Shown piece by piece: positions 16,848 through 24,925 of a stretch of 64,000 bases of DNA (position 1 is the first letter of the stretch; each line of letters begins with the position of its first letter). A program made the translations under genes and the position numbers. The notes below the pieces were generated by a model. That model saw only the letters and a list, made by a program, of their open reading frames with translations, had not been told where the DNA came from and did not search any database. This stretch comes from Arthrobacter agilis (GTDB lineage: Bacteria; Actinomycetota; Actinomycetes; Actinomycetales; Micrococcaceae), in the NCBI RefSeq assembly GCF_006494655.1, contig NZ_VHIM01000001.1:553266-617265 (forward strand), read 5' to 3'.

Positions 16848-17342
16848 GCAGCCCTCTCCGTGAGGAACTCGCTCCACTGCGGCGCAGGCTTCTCCAACTC
16901 CCTGATCTGCCACTGGGGACCCCGCGGCGGCAGGGGCACGACGCGCAGGGACCAGCCCAGGCTGCCCAGGGTCTTGTCCCCCTTGGCGTTGTTGCAGGGT
17001 GAGGCAGCACGCCACCAGGTTCTCCCAGGTGTCCGCGCCGCCCCTCGAACGCGGCATGACGTGATCGATGGTGGACGCCGTCCGGCCGCAGTAGGCACAC
17101 AGGTGGTTGTCACGGCGGAGGACACCGCGCCGGGTCGCGGCCACGTCATGGCGGTACGGGATCTTCACGTACCGGTTCAGCAGGATCACCGATGGCCGCC
17201 CGAGGATCTCCGAGGGCCCGACGATCGGTTCGTCGTCCTCGGCGACCACACTCGCCTTGCCCGTGAGAACAAGCACCAGCGCCCGGCGGAACGTGACGAC
17301 CGCCAGTGGTTCATACCCTGCATTCAGAACAAGAGTGCGCAT
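16844..17342 (-). pseudogene. HNH endonuclease, frameshifted by one inserted base
   Basis: The N-terminal part (MRTLVLNAGYEPLAVVTF... to TIDHVMPRSRGGADTWENLV) is the common actinobacterial HNH nuclease with CAYCGRTAS zinc ligands and the DH catalytic motif. After ACCLT the frame breaks. The rest of the protein (CNNAKGDKTLGSLGWSLRV to ELEKPAPQWSEFLTERAA) is intact but one frame away. One extra G in the run at 16997-16999 explains it: removing it restores the conserved CCLTCNNAKGDKT. The total length, 499 nt, is 166 codons plus one base. As given, the first frame continues into mobA for a 381-residue ORF. A sequencing error in a homopolymer, a real mutation, or programmed slippage are all possible; error or mutation seems likeliest. 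Confidence 0.85.
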
Positions 17343-17526
17343 ACGAAGGGCCTCGTTGCTACTGCTCCCCGCGCCGGTTGCCATCCCGGGTCACTGGGAG
17401 ACGTGCTTCGGATTATCACTGCAAGGGTAAGCCGGAGACCCGGCGGGGGCTAATCGGCGCGCAGCCGGGTGGGCACGTGTCGCACGGCGCGGGTTCTGCT
17501 GGTACTCGCCCTCTCGGCGCCGGGAC

Positions 17527-17563
17527 GCGAAAGGGACCGACGCCGAGCGCCGGTCCCTTTCGC
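17527..17563 (-). terminator. Terminator after the NlpC/P60 gene pair
   Basis: A perfect 13-bp stem, GCGAAAGGGACCG (17527-17539) with CGGTCCCTTTCGC (17551-17563), loop of 11 nt. It lies 25 bp past the stop codon of the second NlpC/P60 gene on the minus strand. Confidence 0.75.
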
Positions 17564-17587
17564 ACCTGCGGATGGTTCGGGTACTGG

Positions 17588-18532
17588 TCAGCCGCCCACG
17601 CGGATGTAGACGCCGCCGGAACCGAGTTCGGCCGGTGCGATCACCGTGGAGTTGCCGTTGAAGCCACCGTGCACGGCCTGGCCGCCGCCGATGTAGACAG
17701 CGATGTGGGCCATGCCCATGCCGCCGTCGGCGTAGTAGATGAGGTCACCCGGGATGGCTTCTCCGGCGCTGACGGTCCGACCGAGGGAGAGGTAACCGGC
17801 CGGCCAGCCGTGGAAGTTGATCCCCGCGGCGGCGAGGGCGTTGCTGGCGAGCCGGGTGCAGTCCTGCGTCACGCCGAGCTGGCCCTTCGCCGCGGCGGCG
17901 ATGGTGGCGGCGACACCGGACGAAACGGCCGGAGCGGGAGCGACGACCTTGGCGGGCACAGGAGCGGCGAACTTGGCGGGCGCGGGAGCAGCGACCGGGG
18001 CCGGCGCTGCGACCGGGGCTGCGACGACGGCGGTGGCGACGGGCGCAGGTGCTGCGACCACGGGCGCTGCCGCAACGGGTGCCGGTGCTTGAACGGGGGC
18101 CGGCACCTCTGCGACGGCGGCTGCCGCGACGGGAGCGGACACCTCCACGACGGCGGCAACAGGAGCTTCCACGGGGGCTTCGACCACGGGTGCAGGCTGC
18201 ACGGCTGCGAGCTTGGGCTTCGCGACGACGGGCTTGGCCTTGACTTTCACGGCTGTCTTGTTGAAGGAGACCACCGGCGTGGTCGAGGCGACGACGGCCG
18301 TGCGGGTCGCGGTCACCGTGATGTTGGAGGTGGCGACATCGCGCTGGGGCTGGAGGTCCGCGGCGTTGGCTGCGACACCGCTGGTCAGGATGAGGCCGGA
18401 TGCAGCGGCGATGACGGCGGCCTGGCGGCCCATCCCGCCCGCGTTGGTGGTGACGGCCTTGGCGAGGGCTGAGAGTCCGGCAGCGTTCTGCGCGTCTGCC
18501 CGGTGGCGTGCGATGGTGGCGCGTGAAGTCAT
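17588..18532 (-). CDS. NlpC/P60 family cell-wall hydrolase
   Basis: A 314-residue secreted peptidoglycan endopeptidase. The N-terminus (MTSRATIARHRADAQNAAG) leads to a signal-like hydrophobic segment, AAVIAAASGLILTSGVAANA, at about residues 36-55. A long Pro/Ala/Val-rich spacer of about 110 residues, likely wall-spanning, follows. The C-terminal NlpC/P60 domain has catalytic Cys225 (TQDCTRLA) and His276 (MAHIAVYIG), a 51-residue spacing normal for the family. It starts 20 bp after its paralogue and shares the spacer style, so the two probably form one transcript under the c-di-AMP riboswitch at about 19.5-19.67 kb. GGAG lies 9 nt before the ATG. Confidence 0.9.
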   Translation of the reverse strand: MTSRATIARHRADAQNAAGLSALAKAVTTNAGGMGRQAAVIAAASGLILTSGVAANAADLQPQRDVATSNITVTATRTAVVASTTPVVSFNKTAVKVKAKPVVAKPKLAAVQPAPVVEAPVEAPVAAVVEVSAPVAAAAVAEVPAPVQAPAPVAAAPVVAAPAPVATAVVAAPVAAPAPVAAPAPAKFAAPVPAKVVAPAPAVSSGVAATIAAAAKGQLGVTQDCTRLASNALAAAGINFHGWPAGYLSLGRTVSAGEAIPGDLIYYADGGMGMAHIAVYIGGGQAVHGGFNGNSTVIAPAELGSGGVYIRVGG

Positions 18533-18552
18533 GGTGTTATCTCCGTGGGGTT

Positions 18553-19482
18553 CTAGCGGACGCGGACGAAGCTGGCGCCGGGAAGGTCGGACAGGGCGTG
18601 AAGGCCGGTGTTCATGCCGTTGAGGCCACCGCTGATGACCTGGCCGTTGCCGACGTAGATCGCGACGTGACCGGGTGTGATGACGAGATCGCCCGCCGCG
18701 GGTGATCCCACGACGTCGCCGAACTGGAAGAACTGACCGGGAGCCAGATCGCCGACGGTCTTGCCGACGGAGCGCAGGGCCTTCTCGACCATCGCCGTGC
18801 AATCCTGCGCGACACCGATCTGGCCGTACGCGGAGGCGACGAGACCCGCTGCGACACCCGAGGACTGGACGGGGGCAGGCGCAACAGGAGCGGGAGCCGC
18901 AGGGGCCGGAGCTGCCGCGACGGCAGCAGCAGGCGCCACCGGCGCGGGAGCAGCGGGGGCTACCGGCGCGGGGGCAGCAATGGCCACCGGAGCGGGAGCG
19001 ATGGCTGCCGGAGCGGGAGCGATGGCTACCTCGACGGCGGCCACCTCCACAACGGGGGCGATCTCAGCGACGGGAGCGGCCTCGACGACCGCTGCCTCCA
19101 CGGACGCGGCCTCTGCGACGGGGGCTTCCGCGACGGGTGCTTCCGCGGCCGGAGCCTTCGCGATCGGAGCGATCTTCACCGATGCAGCCGGGGTGACGGC
19201 GACGGCTTCCCGCTCGAAGGCGACGGTGGCTGTGGCCGGAACCGTGATCTCGACGGCGGCGACGCGGCTGATCGTCGCTGTGGACGACTGCACCTCGCGC
19301 TCGGCGGTGGTGACCCCGTGGGCCGGCAGGCCTGCCGTGAGTACCAGCCCGGAGGCGGCGACGACGACCGCGGCCTGGCGCCCGACCGATCCGGCGTTGG
19401 AGGCTGCTGCGGCGGAGAGCGCCGTCAGCGGACTGCGGGTCTGGGGCGCGCGGTGGCGACCCAGCGAAGAGCTGGTGGACAC
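18553..19482 (-). CDS. NlpC/P60 family cell-wall hydrolase, riboswitch-controlled
   Basis: A 309-residue secreted peptidoglycan hydrolase, paralogous to its downstream neighbour. Signal-like segment QAAVVVAASGLVLTAGLPAHG is at about residues 36-56. An Ala/Pro/Val/Glu-rich spacer of roughly 130 residues (many EAPVAEA and APAPVA repeats) leads to the NlpC/P60 domain with Cys228 (AQDCTAMVEKAL) and His272 (TPGHVAIYVG). The GTG start at 19482 is preceded by GGGAGAGG, which forms the 3' edge of a c-di-AMP riboswitch, so ligand binding could act on translation as well as transcription. c-di-AMP control of wall hydrolases is established for actinobacteria. Confidence 0.9.
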   Translation of the reverse strand: MSTSSSLGRHRAPQTRSPLTALSAAAASNAGSVGRQAAVVVAASGLVLTAGLPAHGVTTAEREVQSSTATISRVAAVEITVPATATVAFEREAVAVTPAASVKIAPIAKAPAAEAPVAEAPVAEAASVEAAVVEAAPVAEIAPVVEVAAVEVAIAPAPAAIAPAPVAIAAPAPVAPAAPAPVAPAAAVAAAPAPAAPAPVAPAPVQSSGVAAGLVASAYGQIGVAQDCTAMVEKALRSVGKTVGDLAPGQFFQFGDVVGSPAAGDLVITPGHVAIYVGNGQVISGGLNGMNTGLHALSDLPGASFVRVR

Positions 19483-19491
19483 GTTGGATTA

Positions 19492-19668
19492 CCTCTCCCA
19501 ACGCCTGCGAGGTGAGCTGTCGGATTCGGATGGGAGTCACCCGGCCGCTGCGTGAACAGCGACTTAACCCCGAGGATCTCTGGATCGAGACCCGAAAATT
19601 GGTTCCCCCGCCTCTGCCATGCGATGGTGCGAACGGACCTCCGGCAATGGCAGAGCTAGGCAATTTGC
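19492..19668 (-). ncRNA. c-di-AMP riboswitch (ydaO-yuaA leader)
   Basis: Read on the minus strand, the leader carries the conserved blocks of the ydaO aptamer in order: GCGGGGGAACCAATTTT, then CCTCGGGGTTAAG, CCGGGTGACTCC, and ATCCGAATCCGACAGCTCAC with CTCGCAGGCG. These match the known class closely, including the CCGACAGCT core of the binding pocket. A flanking stem (CTCTGCCAT with ATGGCAGAG, 19612-19620 and 19647-19655) lies at the 5' side. The 3' edge contains the GGGAGAGG ribosome binding site of the NlpC/P60 gene at 19482. The exact 5' boundary is approximate. In the family, c-di-AMP binding turns expression off. Confidence 0.88.
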
Positions 19669-19737
19669 GCGGAGGGTGCCGGATCTAGAGCGACGGTGGC
19701 ACGGGATGAAGGCTATCCCAGAACCAGCCTTATGTCA

Positions 19738-19755
19738 CGTTCCGATCACGGAACG
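19738..19755. promoter_or_regulatory. Inverted repeat upstream of the riboswitch
   Basis: CGTTCCG, ATCA, CGGAACG: a perfect 7-bp dyad about 70-85 bp upstream of the aptamer. Its position suits an operator for the NlpC/P60 transcript, but I do not recognise the binding protein. The rest of 19669-19826 shows no coding character. Confidence 0.4.
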
Positions 19756-19826
19756 GTGTGTTTATGGTGACGGCGCTGCTCGCGGGCCCCGCCGTTCGAG
19801 GCGTGAGCGCCGTCGCCCGGCATGCC

Positions 19827-19851
19827 GCGCGGCCTGGTGAACCGGCCGCGC
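19827..19851 (-). terminator. Candidate terminator downstream of the DtxR-family gene
   Basis: GCGCGGCC with GGCCGCGC around a 9-nt loop, 53 bp past the regulator's stop codon. A similar sequence, sharing GGTGAACCGGC, lies between it and the gene (19889-19899). No T-tract is seen. Confidence 0.4.
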
Positions 19852-19903
19852 AGTGTAACGGACCCCGTCATGCAGTGCCGCGCGGCGAGGTGAACCGGCC
19901 GCC

Positions 19904-20602
19904 TCAGGCCGCGACGGCGACGAAGACGTGCGAGGCGACCTCCGGCGGAAGTTCGAGCGCTCCCTCGACGCCGGGCACCCGTACGGACACGTATCCGCCC
20001 ACGGATTCCAGCGAGAGCTGCGCTCCCGGGCGGAGCCCCCCTTCGTCCAGCTGCGTGAGGAGCTCCGGGTCCACCTGGATGGGCTCCGCGAGACGGACCA
20101 GCGTGACGCTGCTGTCCGGGGAATACGTCCCCATGGCTGCGAGCAGTGTCACCACGCCGTCCGTGAACAGCTCCGACCGCACGCCTCCGATGGCCTCGAG
20201 GCCCGGGATCGGGTTCCCGTAGGGCGATTCGGACGGCTTCCCGAGCAGTTCGTACAGCCGCCGCTCCACCCGCTCGCTCATGACGTGCTCCCAGCGGCAG
20301 GCCTCGTCGTGCACGTAGGCCCAGTCGAGTCCGATCACGTCACTCAACAGGCGCTCCGCGAGGCGATGCTTGCGCATCACGCCGGTCGCGCGGTGCCGGC
20401 CCAGTTCGGTGAGTTCGAGGTGTCGATCCCCGGACACCACGACGAGGCCGTCCCGCTCCATGCGTCCGATGGTCTGGGAGACAGTGGGTCCCGAGTGGCG
20501 CAGGCGCTCCGCGATGCGCGCCCGCAATGCCACGATGTTCTCCTCCTCGAGCTCGAGGATGGTCCGCAGGTACATCTCGGTGGTGTCGATGAGATCCGTC
20601 AT
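19904..20602 (-). CDS. DtxR/IdeR family metal-dependent transcriptional regulator
   Basis: A 232-residue iron- or manganese-sensing repressor. The N-terminal winged helix (MTDLIDTTEMYLRTILELEEE, then RIAERLRHSGPTVSQTIGRME) is very close to IdeR/DtxR. The metal-binding and dimer domain has HRLAERLLSDVIGLDWAYVHDEACRWEHVMS, with the histidine, cysteine and glutamate ligands. A C-terminal SH3-like FeoA domain starts near residue 150. AAGGAG lies 9 nt before the ATG. It is divergent from serC across a 273-bp gap that holds a large inverted repeat, a possible self-regulatory site. Iron-type (IdeR) rather than manganese-type (MntR) function is likely from the HDEACRWEHVMS ligands and the length. Confidence 0.9.
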   Translation of the reverse strand: MTDLIDTTEMYLRTILELEEENIVALRARIAERLRHSGPTVSQTIGRMERDGLVVVSGDRHLELTELGRHRATGVMRKHRLAERLLSDVIGLDWAYVHDEACRWEHVMSERVERRLYELLGKPSESPYGNPIPGLEAIGGVRSELFTDGVVTLLAAMGTYSPDSSVTLVRLAEPIQVDPELLTQLDEGGLRPGAQLSLESVGGYVSVRVPGVEGALELPPEVASHVFVAVAA

Positions 20603-20697
20603 GCGGGGTCAGCTCCTTGGTGCGGTGCGGGTGCGCGGCCGGACATGCCTCACGCCGGTCGAGGGGCGTGGCGCCCCGTGACAGCAGCCGGTTCACC

Positions 20698-20743
20698 CCA
20701 CGCTTCCCAAGGTTAACGCATGAGTGAACCTCGGGAAGCGTGG
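20698..20743. promoter_or_regulatory. 17-bp inverted repeat in the dtxR-serC intergenic region
   Basis: CCACGCTTCCCAAGGTT (20698-20714) pairs with 20727-20743 with one mismatch, around a 12-bp centre. The inner part AGGTTAA and TGAACCT resembles half-sites of IdeR boxes. Because both flanking genes point away from it, it is an operator candidate rather than a terminator. The rest of the gap holds only a small GGGGCG/CGCCCC hairpin near 20663. Confidence 0.45.
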
Positions 20744-20875
20744 AGGACGTGGGTCGGATCTCCCTGATGGACGACGCCGCCCGGCGCACGCGGCGCGAAC
20801 CGTTCACAAATGGAGGGCCGCCGGTCGCTGGGGCAGAATGAGGGCCGTACCCGCCGCCGACCAGCTGGAGAACCC

Positions 20876-22000
20876 ATGAGCGAAACACTCCGCATCCCCG
20901 ATCACCTGCTGCCCGCGGACGGCCGCTTCGGCGCCGGTCCCTCGAAGGTGCGCAGGGAACAGCTGGACGCCCTGGTCGCGGCCGGACCGGCGCTGCTCGG
21001 GACATCCCACCGCCAGGCTCCCGTGCGGAACCTCGTGGGGCGCGTGCGCGAGGGTCTCGGGACGTTCTTCGACGCACCGGACGGGTACGAGGTGGTTCTC
21101 GGTGTAGGCGGCTCGACGGCGTTCTGGGACGTCGCGACCTTCGGACTCGTGGAGGCGAAGGCCCAGCATCTCTCGTTCGGGGAATTCGGCTCGAAGTTCG
21201 CCGCGGCCACGACGAAGGCGCCGTTCCTCGACGATTCCTCCGTGATCACCGCGCCGCCCGGCACCCGGCCGGAGGCAGTCGCGGAGACCGGGATCGACAC
21301 CTATGCCTGGCCGCAGAACGAGACCTCCACGGGCGTCGCTGCACCTGTGCGGAGGGTGCAGGGAGCGGACGACGGCGCCCTGGTACTCGTCGACGCGACA
21401 TCGGCCGCAGGTGGGCTCGACGTCGACGTCTCCCAGGCGGACGTCTACTACTTCGCACCGCAGAAGAATTTCGCGTCCGACGGCGGGCTGTGGTTGGGCC
21501 TCTTCTCCCCCGCGGCCCTCGAGCGGGCAGCACGGATCGCCGCCGGTGACCGCTGGGTCCCCGACTTCCTGAACCTGCAGACAGCGATCGACAACTCCCG
21601 GCTGAACCAGACCTACAACACCCCGTCCCTCTCCACCCTCGTGACACTCGACGCGCAGGTGCAGTGGCTGAACGCGCAGGGCGGCCTCCCGTTCGCCGCG
21701 GCACGCACGGCGGATTCCGCCGGCCGCCTCTACCGCTGGGCGGAGGCCTCACCGGTGGCGAGCCCCTACGTCGCTCGCCCCGAGGACCGCTCGAACGTCA
21801 TCGTCACCGTGGACTTCGACGAGGGTGTCGACGCCGCACGCATCGCCGCTGTCCTGCGCTCCCACGGGATCGTCGACGTCGAGCCGTACCGCAAGCTCGG
21901 CCGCAACCAGTTGCGCATCGCCACCTTCGTCGCGATCGAGCCGGACGACGTCTCGGCCCTCATCGCCTGCATCGATCACGTGGTGGAACAGCTCCTCTGA
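20876..22000 (+). CDS. serC: Phosphoserine transaminase
   Basis: A 374-residue PLP enzyme of the actinobacterial SerC type, converting 3-phosphohydroxypyruvate to phosphoserine in serine synthesis and also serving pyridoxal phosphate synthesis. The N-terminal LLPADGRFGAGPSKVR binds phosphate, the PLP lysine is Lys197 (YYFAPQKNFASDGG), and QTYNTPSLSTLVTL follows. The start at the ATG at 20876 is backed by CTGGAG about 5 nt upstream; the open frame upstream lacks a better site. It stands alone between the DtxR gene and a convergent MFS gene. Confidence 0.95.
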   Translation: MSETLRIPDHLLPADGRFGAGPSKVRREQLDALVAAGPALLGTSHRQAPVRNLVGRVREGLGTFFDAPDGYEVVLGVGGSTAFWDVATFGLVEAKAQHLSFGEFGSKFAAATTKAPFLDDSSVITAPPGTRPEAVAETGIDTYAWPQNETSTGVAAPVRRVQGADDGALVLVDATSAAGGLDVDVSQADVYYFAPQKNFASDGGLWLGLFSPAALERAARIAAGDRWVPDFLNLQTAIDNSRLNQTYNTPSLSTLVTLDAQVQWLNAQGGLPFAAARTADSAGRLYRWAEASPVASPYVARPEDRSNVIVTVDFDEGVDAARIAAVLRSHGIVDVEPYRKLGRNQLRIATFVAIEPDDVSALIACIDHVVEQLL

Positions 22001-22017
22001 GGGAGCCGGGGCCGCCG

Positions 22018-23295
22018 TCAGCGACTGCTGCCCGCGGCGCCGGGCTCGTGGTCCAGGCGGAGCCGGCGGGGCGCCGTGCGGTCGTAGCGCAGCCTGACCT
22101 CGTGGTACTTCCACGCCCAGAAGATCCCCGCCGCGGCGGCGATGATTCCTGACGCGGCAGCGACGCCGAGGCTCCACCGCGGACCGAACATGTCGGAGAC
22201 CCACCCCACCACGGGCGCTCCGAGGGGTGTTCCGCCGAGGAAGATCGCGAAGTAGAGGGCCATCACCCGCCCGCGCATGGTCGGGTCGGTGGTCGTCTGC
22301 ACGTAGGCGTTGGCGCTGGTCATCAGGGTGAGCGCGAACAGTCCCACGGGCACCAGCGCCAGCCCGAACAGCCAGAGGGTGGGGGCCAGTGCCGCCAGCA
22401 GGCACGCGACACCGAAGGCGGCGGATGCTCCGAAGATGAATCGCAGGCGCGGACGCTCGCGGCGTGCGGACAGGAGCGCACCGGCCACCGAGCCAACGGC
22501 CATCACCGAGGAGAGGACTCCGAAGACCCCGGCGCCTTGGCCGAACTCGGTACGCGCCATGGCCGCGATGAACACGGCGAAGTTGAGCCCGAACGTCCCG
22601 ACGATGAAGATGGCGAGCATGACCATCATGAGGTCCGGACGCTGACGGACGTACCGGAAGCCGGCGCGGATGCGCCCCTTGCCCCGGGCCTGCCGCGGTT
22701 GCGGGTTCAGTTCCGAGCGGCGCATGGCGAGGAGGACGTAGACCATGGCGCCGAAGGTGAGGGCGTTGATCATGAACACCCAGCCCGGCCCCACTCCTGC
22801 GGTGAGGAGCCCGGCCACGGCCGGACCGATCAGCCGGGCCCCGTTGAAGGAGGCACTGTTGAGGGCGACGGCGTTCGGCAGGTAGTCATCGCGTACGAGT
22901 TCGGAGACGAAGGCCTGCCGGGCAGGAGCGTCGAACGCGGAGACCACACCGAGTGCCAGGGCGAACGCGTAGACGTGCCACAGGACGGCGACGTCGAGGA
23001 TGACCATGAGGCCGAGCCCCACACCCAGCAGCGCCATGGCGACCTGCGTCACCGCCAGGAGCTTCCGCCGGTCCACGGTATCCGCGATGAGGCCCGCCCA
23101 GGGCGCGATCACGAGCTGCGGACCCAGCTGGAGTGCCATGACGATGCCCAGGGCCGAGGCGTTCTGCGGCGTCAGGATGTCGTACACCAGCCAGTCCTGC
23201 GCGGTGCGCTGCATCCAGGTGCCGATGTTGGAGATCAGGGCCCCGATGAACCAGAGCCTGTAGTTGTGGATGCCGAGAGACCGGAAAGTGCTCAT
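22018..23295 (-). CDS. MFS transporter (EntS/enterobactin-exporter-like group)
   Basis: A 425-residue major facilitator with twelve predicted membrane helices, probably an efflux protein. Motif A-like segments GLIADTVDRRKL (loop 2-3) and the DAPARQAFVSELV motif point to the PF05977 group. A Gln/Arg-rich cytoplasmic loop, RSELNPQPRQARGKGRIR, marks the middle. GGGGAG lies just upstream of the ATG at 23295. It follows DUF3027 by 34 bp on the same strand, so it may share its transcript. The substrate is unknown. Confidence 0.88.
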   Translation of the reverse strand: MSTFRSLGIHNYRLWFIGALISNIGTWMQRTAQDWLVYDILTPQNASALGIVMALQLGPQLVIAPWAGLIADTVDRRKLLAVTQVAMALLGVGLGLMVILDVAVLWHVYAFALALGVVSAFDAPARQAFVSELVRDDYLPNAVALNSASFNGARLIGPAVAGLLTAGVGPGWVFMINALTFGAMVYVLLAMRRSELNPQPRQARGKGRIRAGFRYVRQRPDLMMVMLAIFIVGTFGLNFAVFIAAMARTEFGQGAGVFGVLSSVMAVGSVAGALLSARRERPRLRFIFGASAAFGVACLLAALAPTLWLFGLALVPVGLFALTLMTSANAYVQTTTDPTMRGRVMALYFAIFLGGTPLGAPVVGWVSDMFGPRWSLGVAAASGIIAAAAGIFWAWKYHEVRLRYDRTAPRRLRLDHEPGAAGSSR

Positions 23296-23329
23296 GCGCT
23301 CCCCTGTCCGTCCCGACGCCCCCGACCGA

Positions 23330-23977
23330 TCACTCGGCGTCGGGGTCTTCCGCGCCGTCGGAACGGGTGTCGGCTGCCTCGTCGATCCCTGCACCGGCTG
23401 TGTCGGCGACCGGGTCAGCGTTGTCCGTCGGGGCGTCGTCCCCGGGGCGTCCGGCGGACGATGCGGCGTCCGCCGACGGGGCGGCGTCCGCTGACGGGGC
23501 GTCGTCCGCCGACGGGGCGTCGTCCTCCTGGGAGTCCTCCGGGCGCACCCGCTCGGACCAGGGCAGCCATTCGGGAGCCAGGAGTGCCGCGTCGGAGGGC
23601 AGCAGGCCGACCTCGCAGATCGTGACCTCCTTGCTCCGGGCCACGCGTGCGACCGTCGCGTACCACTGCCAGCCGCCGTACCCGGGCACGAAGGCTTCGA
23701 AGCGGTGGGTGACGAGGCGCTCTCCCTCGATCACCGCCGAGACATGGCGTCCCACCCGCGCCTCGGCGGCGCCCTCGAGGATCGCCTCCCGGGCTCGCTC
23801 CACGGCACCCTCGAGCACCGAGTCCGAGGTCGGGATTCGCCGGGCCGCGCGGGGCCGCTTCGGCGGGTCCGAGCGCTGGGGCGCGGACGCCTCGGAGAGG
23901 GCGGCGTCATCGGTCGGGAGCATGCCGGTCCCGGTCGGCGCTTCGCCGTGGGCAGTCTCCGGGCTGGTCTGGGTCAT
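23330..23977 (-). CDS. DUF3027 family protein
   Basis: A 215-residue soluble protein of an actinobacteria-specific family with no assigned activity. The conserved core covers about residues 45-150 (SVLEGAVERAREAILEG, VSAVIEGERLVTHRFEAFVPGYGGWQWYATVARV, EVTICEVGLLPSDAALLAPEWLPWSERVRPED). The C-terminal quarter is low-complexity, with SADDAPSADAAPSADAASSAG, encoded by an 18-bp DNA repeat near 23470-23525. It follows the cold-shock gene by 9 bp, an order kept in related genomes as far as I recall, suggesting an RNA- or stress-linked job. That role is inference. Confidence 0.85.
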   Translation of the reverse strand: MTQTSPETAHGEAPTGTGMLPTDDAALSEASAPQRSDPPKRPRAARRIPTSDSVLEGAVERAREAILEGAAEARVGRHVSAVIEGERLVTHRFEAFVPGYGGWQWYATVARVARSKEVTICEVGLLPSDAALLAPEWLPWSERVRPEDSQEDDAPSADDAPSADAAPSADAASSAGRPGDDAPTDNADPVADTAGAGIDEAADTRSDGAEDPDAE

Positions 23978-23986
23978 GGTCGAAGC

Positions 23987-24370
23987 CTACGCGTCGAGGT
24001 CGTCGGCGACGGCCCTGAGCACCGCGGCCACCTTCGTCGCGTGGGACTTCTCCGGGTAGCGACCCTTGCGCAGGCCGTTCGAGACGGCGTCGAGCAGCTT
24101 GATGAGGTCCTCGGTGATGACCGCCATGTCGTCGGCGCTCTTGCGGGTCGCCTTCGCCACCGACGGCGCCTGCTCGAGGATTCGCGCGGAGAGGGCCTGC
24201 AGCCCGCGGCGGCCGTCGGCGACGCCGAACTCCAGCTTGGTGCCGACCTTCACCTCGCTCACGCCGGCGGGCAGCGCCGAGGCATGTAGGAACACTTCCT
24301 TGCCGTCGTCCGTGGCCACAAAACCGAAGCCCTTGTCCACGTCGAACCACTTCACTTTGCCGATCGGCAC
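23987..24370 (-). CDS. Cold-shock domain protein with C-terminal extension
   Basis: A 127-residue single-strand nucleic-acid-binding protein. The cold-shock domain fills residues 1-65 with RNP1 KGFGFVAT and RNP2 VFLHASAL. Unlike the 67-residue CspA type, it has a 60-residue mainly helical tail (KSADDMAVITEDLIKLLDAV, KSHATKVAAVLRAVADDLDA), seen in an actinobacterial subgroup. GTG 24370 has GAGG 8 nt upstream; the longer frame to 24463 looks noncoding. It opens a tight run with DUF3027 and an MFS gene. Confidence 0.9.
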   Translation of the reverse strand: MPIGKVKWFDVDKGFGFVATDDGKEVFLHASALPAGVSEVKVGTKLEFGVADGRRGLQALSARILEQAPSVAKATRKSADDMAVITEDLIKLLDAVSNGLRKGRYPEKSHATKVAAVLRAVADDLDA

Positions 24371-24548
24371 GTCGTCTACCTCTTCTTGGCTGAACCGGAC
24401 GCGAAGGCGTCTGCGGTGATGGTCCCGGCTCCATGACACTGGTGCTGGAGATGCGTGCTGCACTGCCGCCGCCGGGTAAGTCCGTGTCTCCTAGGATATA
24501 GGGTCACGGCCCTGCGCCCTGCCGAGATTCTTGTAGTCTGGGACGGCT

Positions 24549-24836
24549 ATGATCCCTGACGACCCGGCCTCCTATCCCCCTCGGCGCGACGACACCGGGC
24601 GACGCCCGCACGACCCCGCGGAGCGACCCGGGCGTGGTCGGTTGATCGTGATGATCCTTGCGGTCGCCTTCGCGATCGTCGGGCTGCTGTCCCTGGCAGC
24701 CATCCTCGCCACGGCGTTCGTGCAGGGCACGGTGTGGCCCGGCTTCGTCCTGGCCAGCTATTTCTGCCTCCCCACCGCCTTCCTCCTGATGGTGGCCCTG
24801 GTCGTGTGGTCGGTCATCGGCCGCCGTCGGACCTGA
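24549..24836 (+). CDS. Small membrane protein, hypothetical
   Basis: A 95-residue protein with a Pro/Arg/Asp-rich N-terminus and two membrane helices at about residues 33-58 (IVMILAVAFAIVGLLSLAAILATAF) and 68-90. No family recognised. A TAGTCT hexamer 9 nt upstream of the ATG suggests a very short leader. It is divergent from the cold-shock gene and 89 bp ahead of the helicase-associated gene. Confidence 0.65.
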   Translation: MIPDDPASYPPRRDDTGRRPHDPAERPGRGRLIVMILAVAFAIVGLLSLAAILATAFVQGTVWPGFVLASYFCLPTAFLLMVALVVWSVIGRRRT

Positions 24837-24912
24837 CCCGCCGCGCCCTGCACGCCCCCACACTCCGGGCTCCCACTGGATGAGGGCCATCCGGGGTGTC
24901 GGGGGTGGCGGG

Positions 24913-24918
24913 TAATCT
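24913..24918 (+). promoter_or_regulatory. -10 element of a probable leaderless promoter
   Basis: TAATCT sits 7 nt before the ATG at 24926, and no ribosome binding site is present, so the helicase operon mRNA probably starts at the ATG. Confidence 0.45.
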
Positions 24919-24925
24919 AGGCGTG

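Noticed and set aside
16239..17384. A genuine HNH-MobA fusion protein
   Set aside because: The second half of HNH is conserved in the other frame and mobA has its own coupled start, so a one-base insertion explains the joined ORF better.
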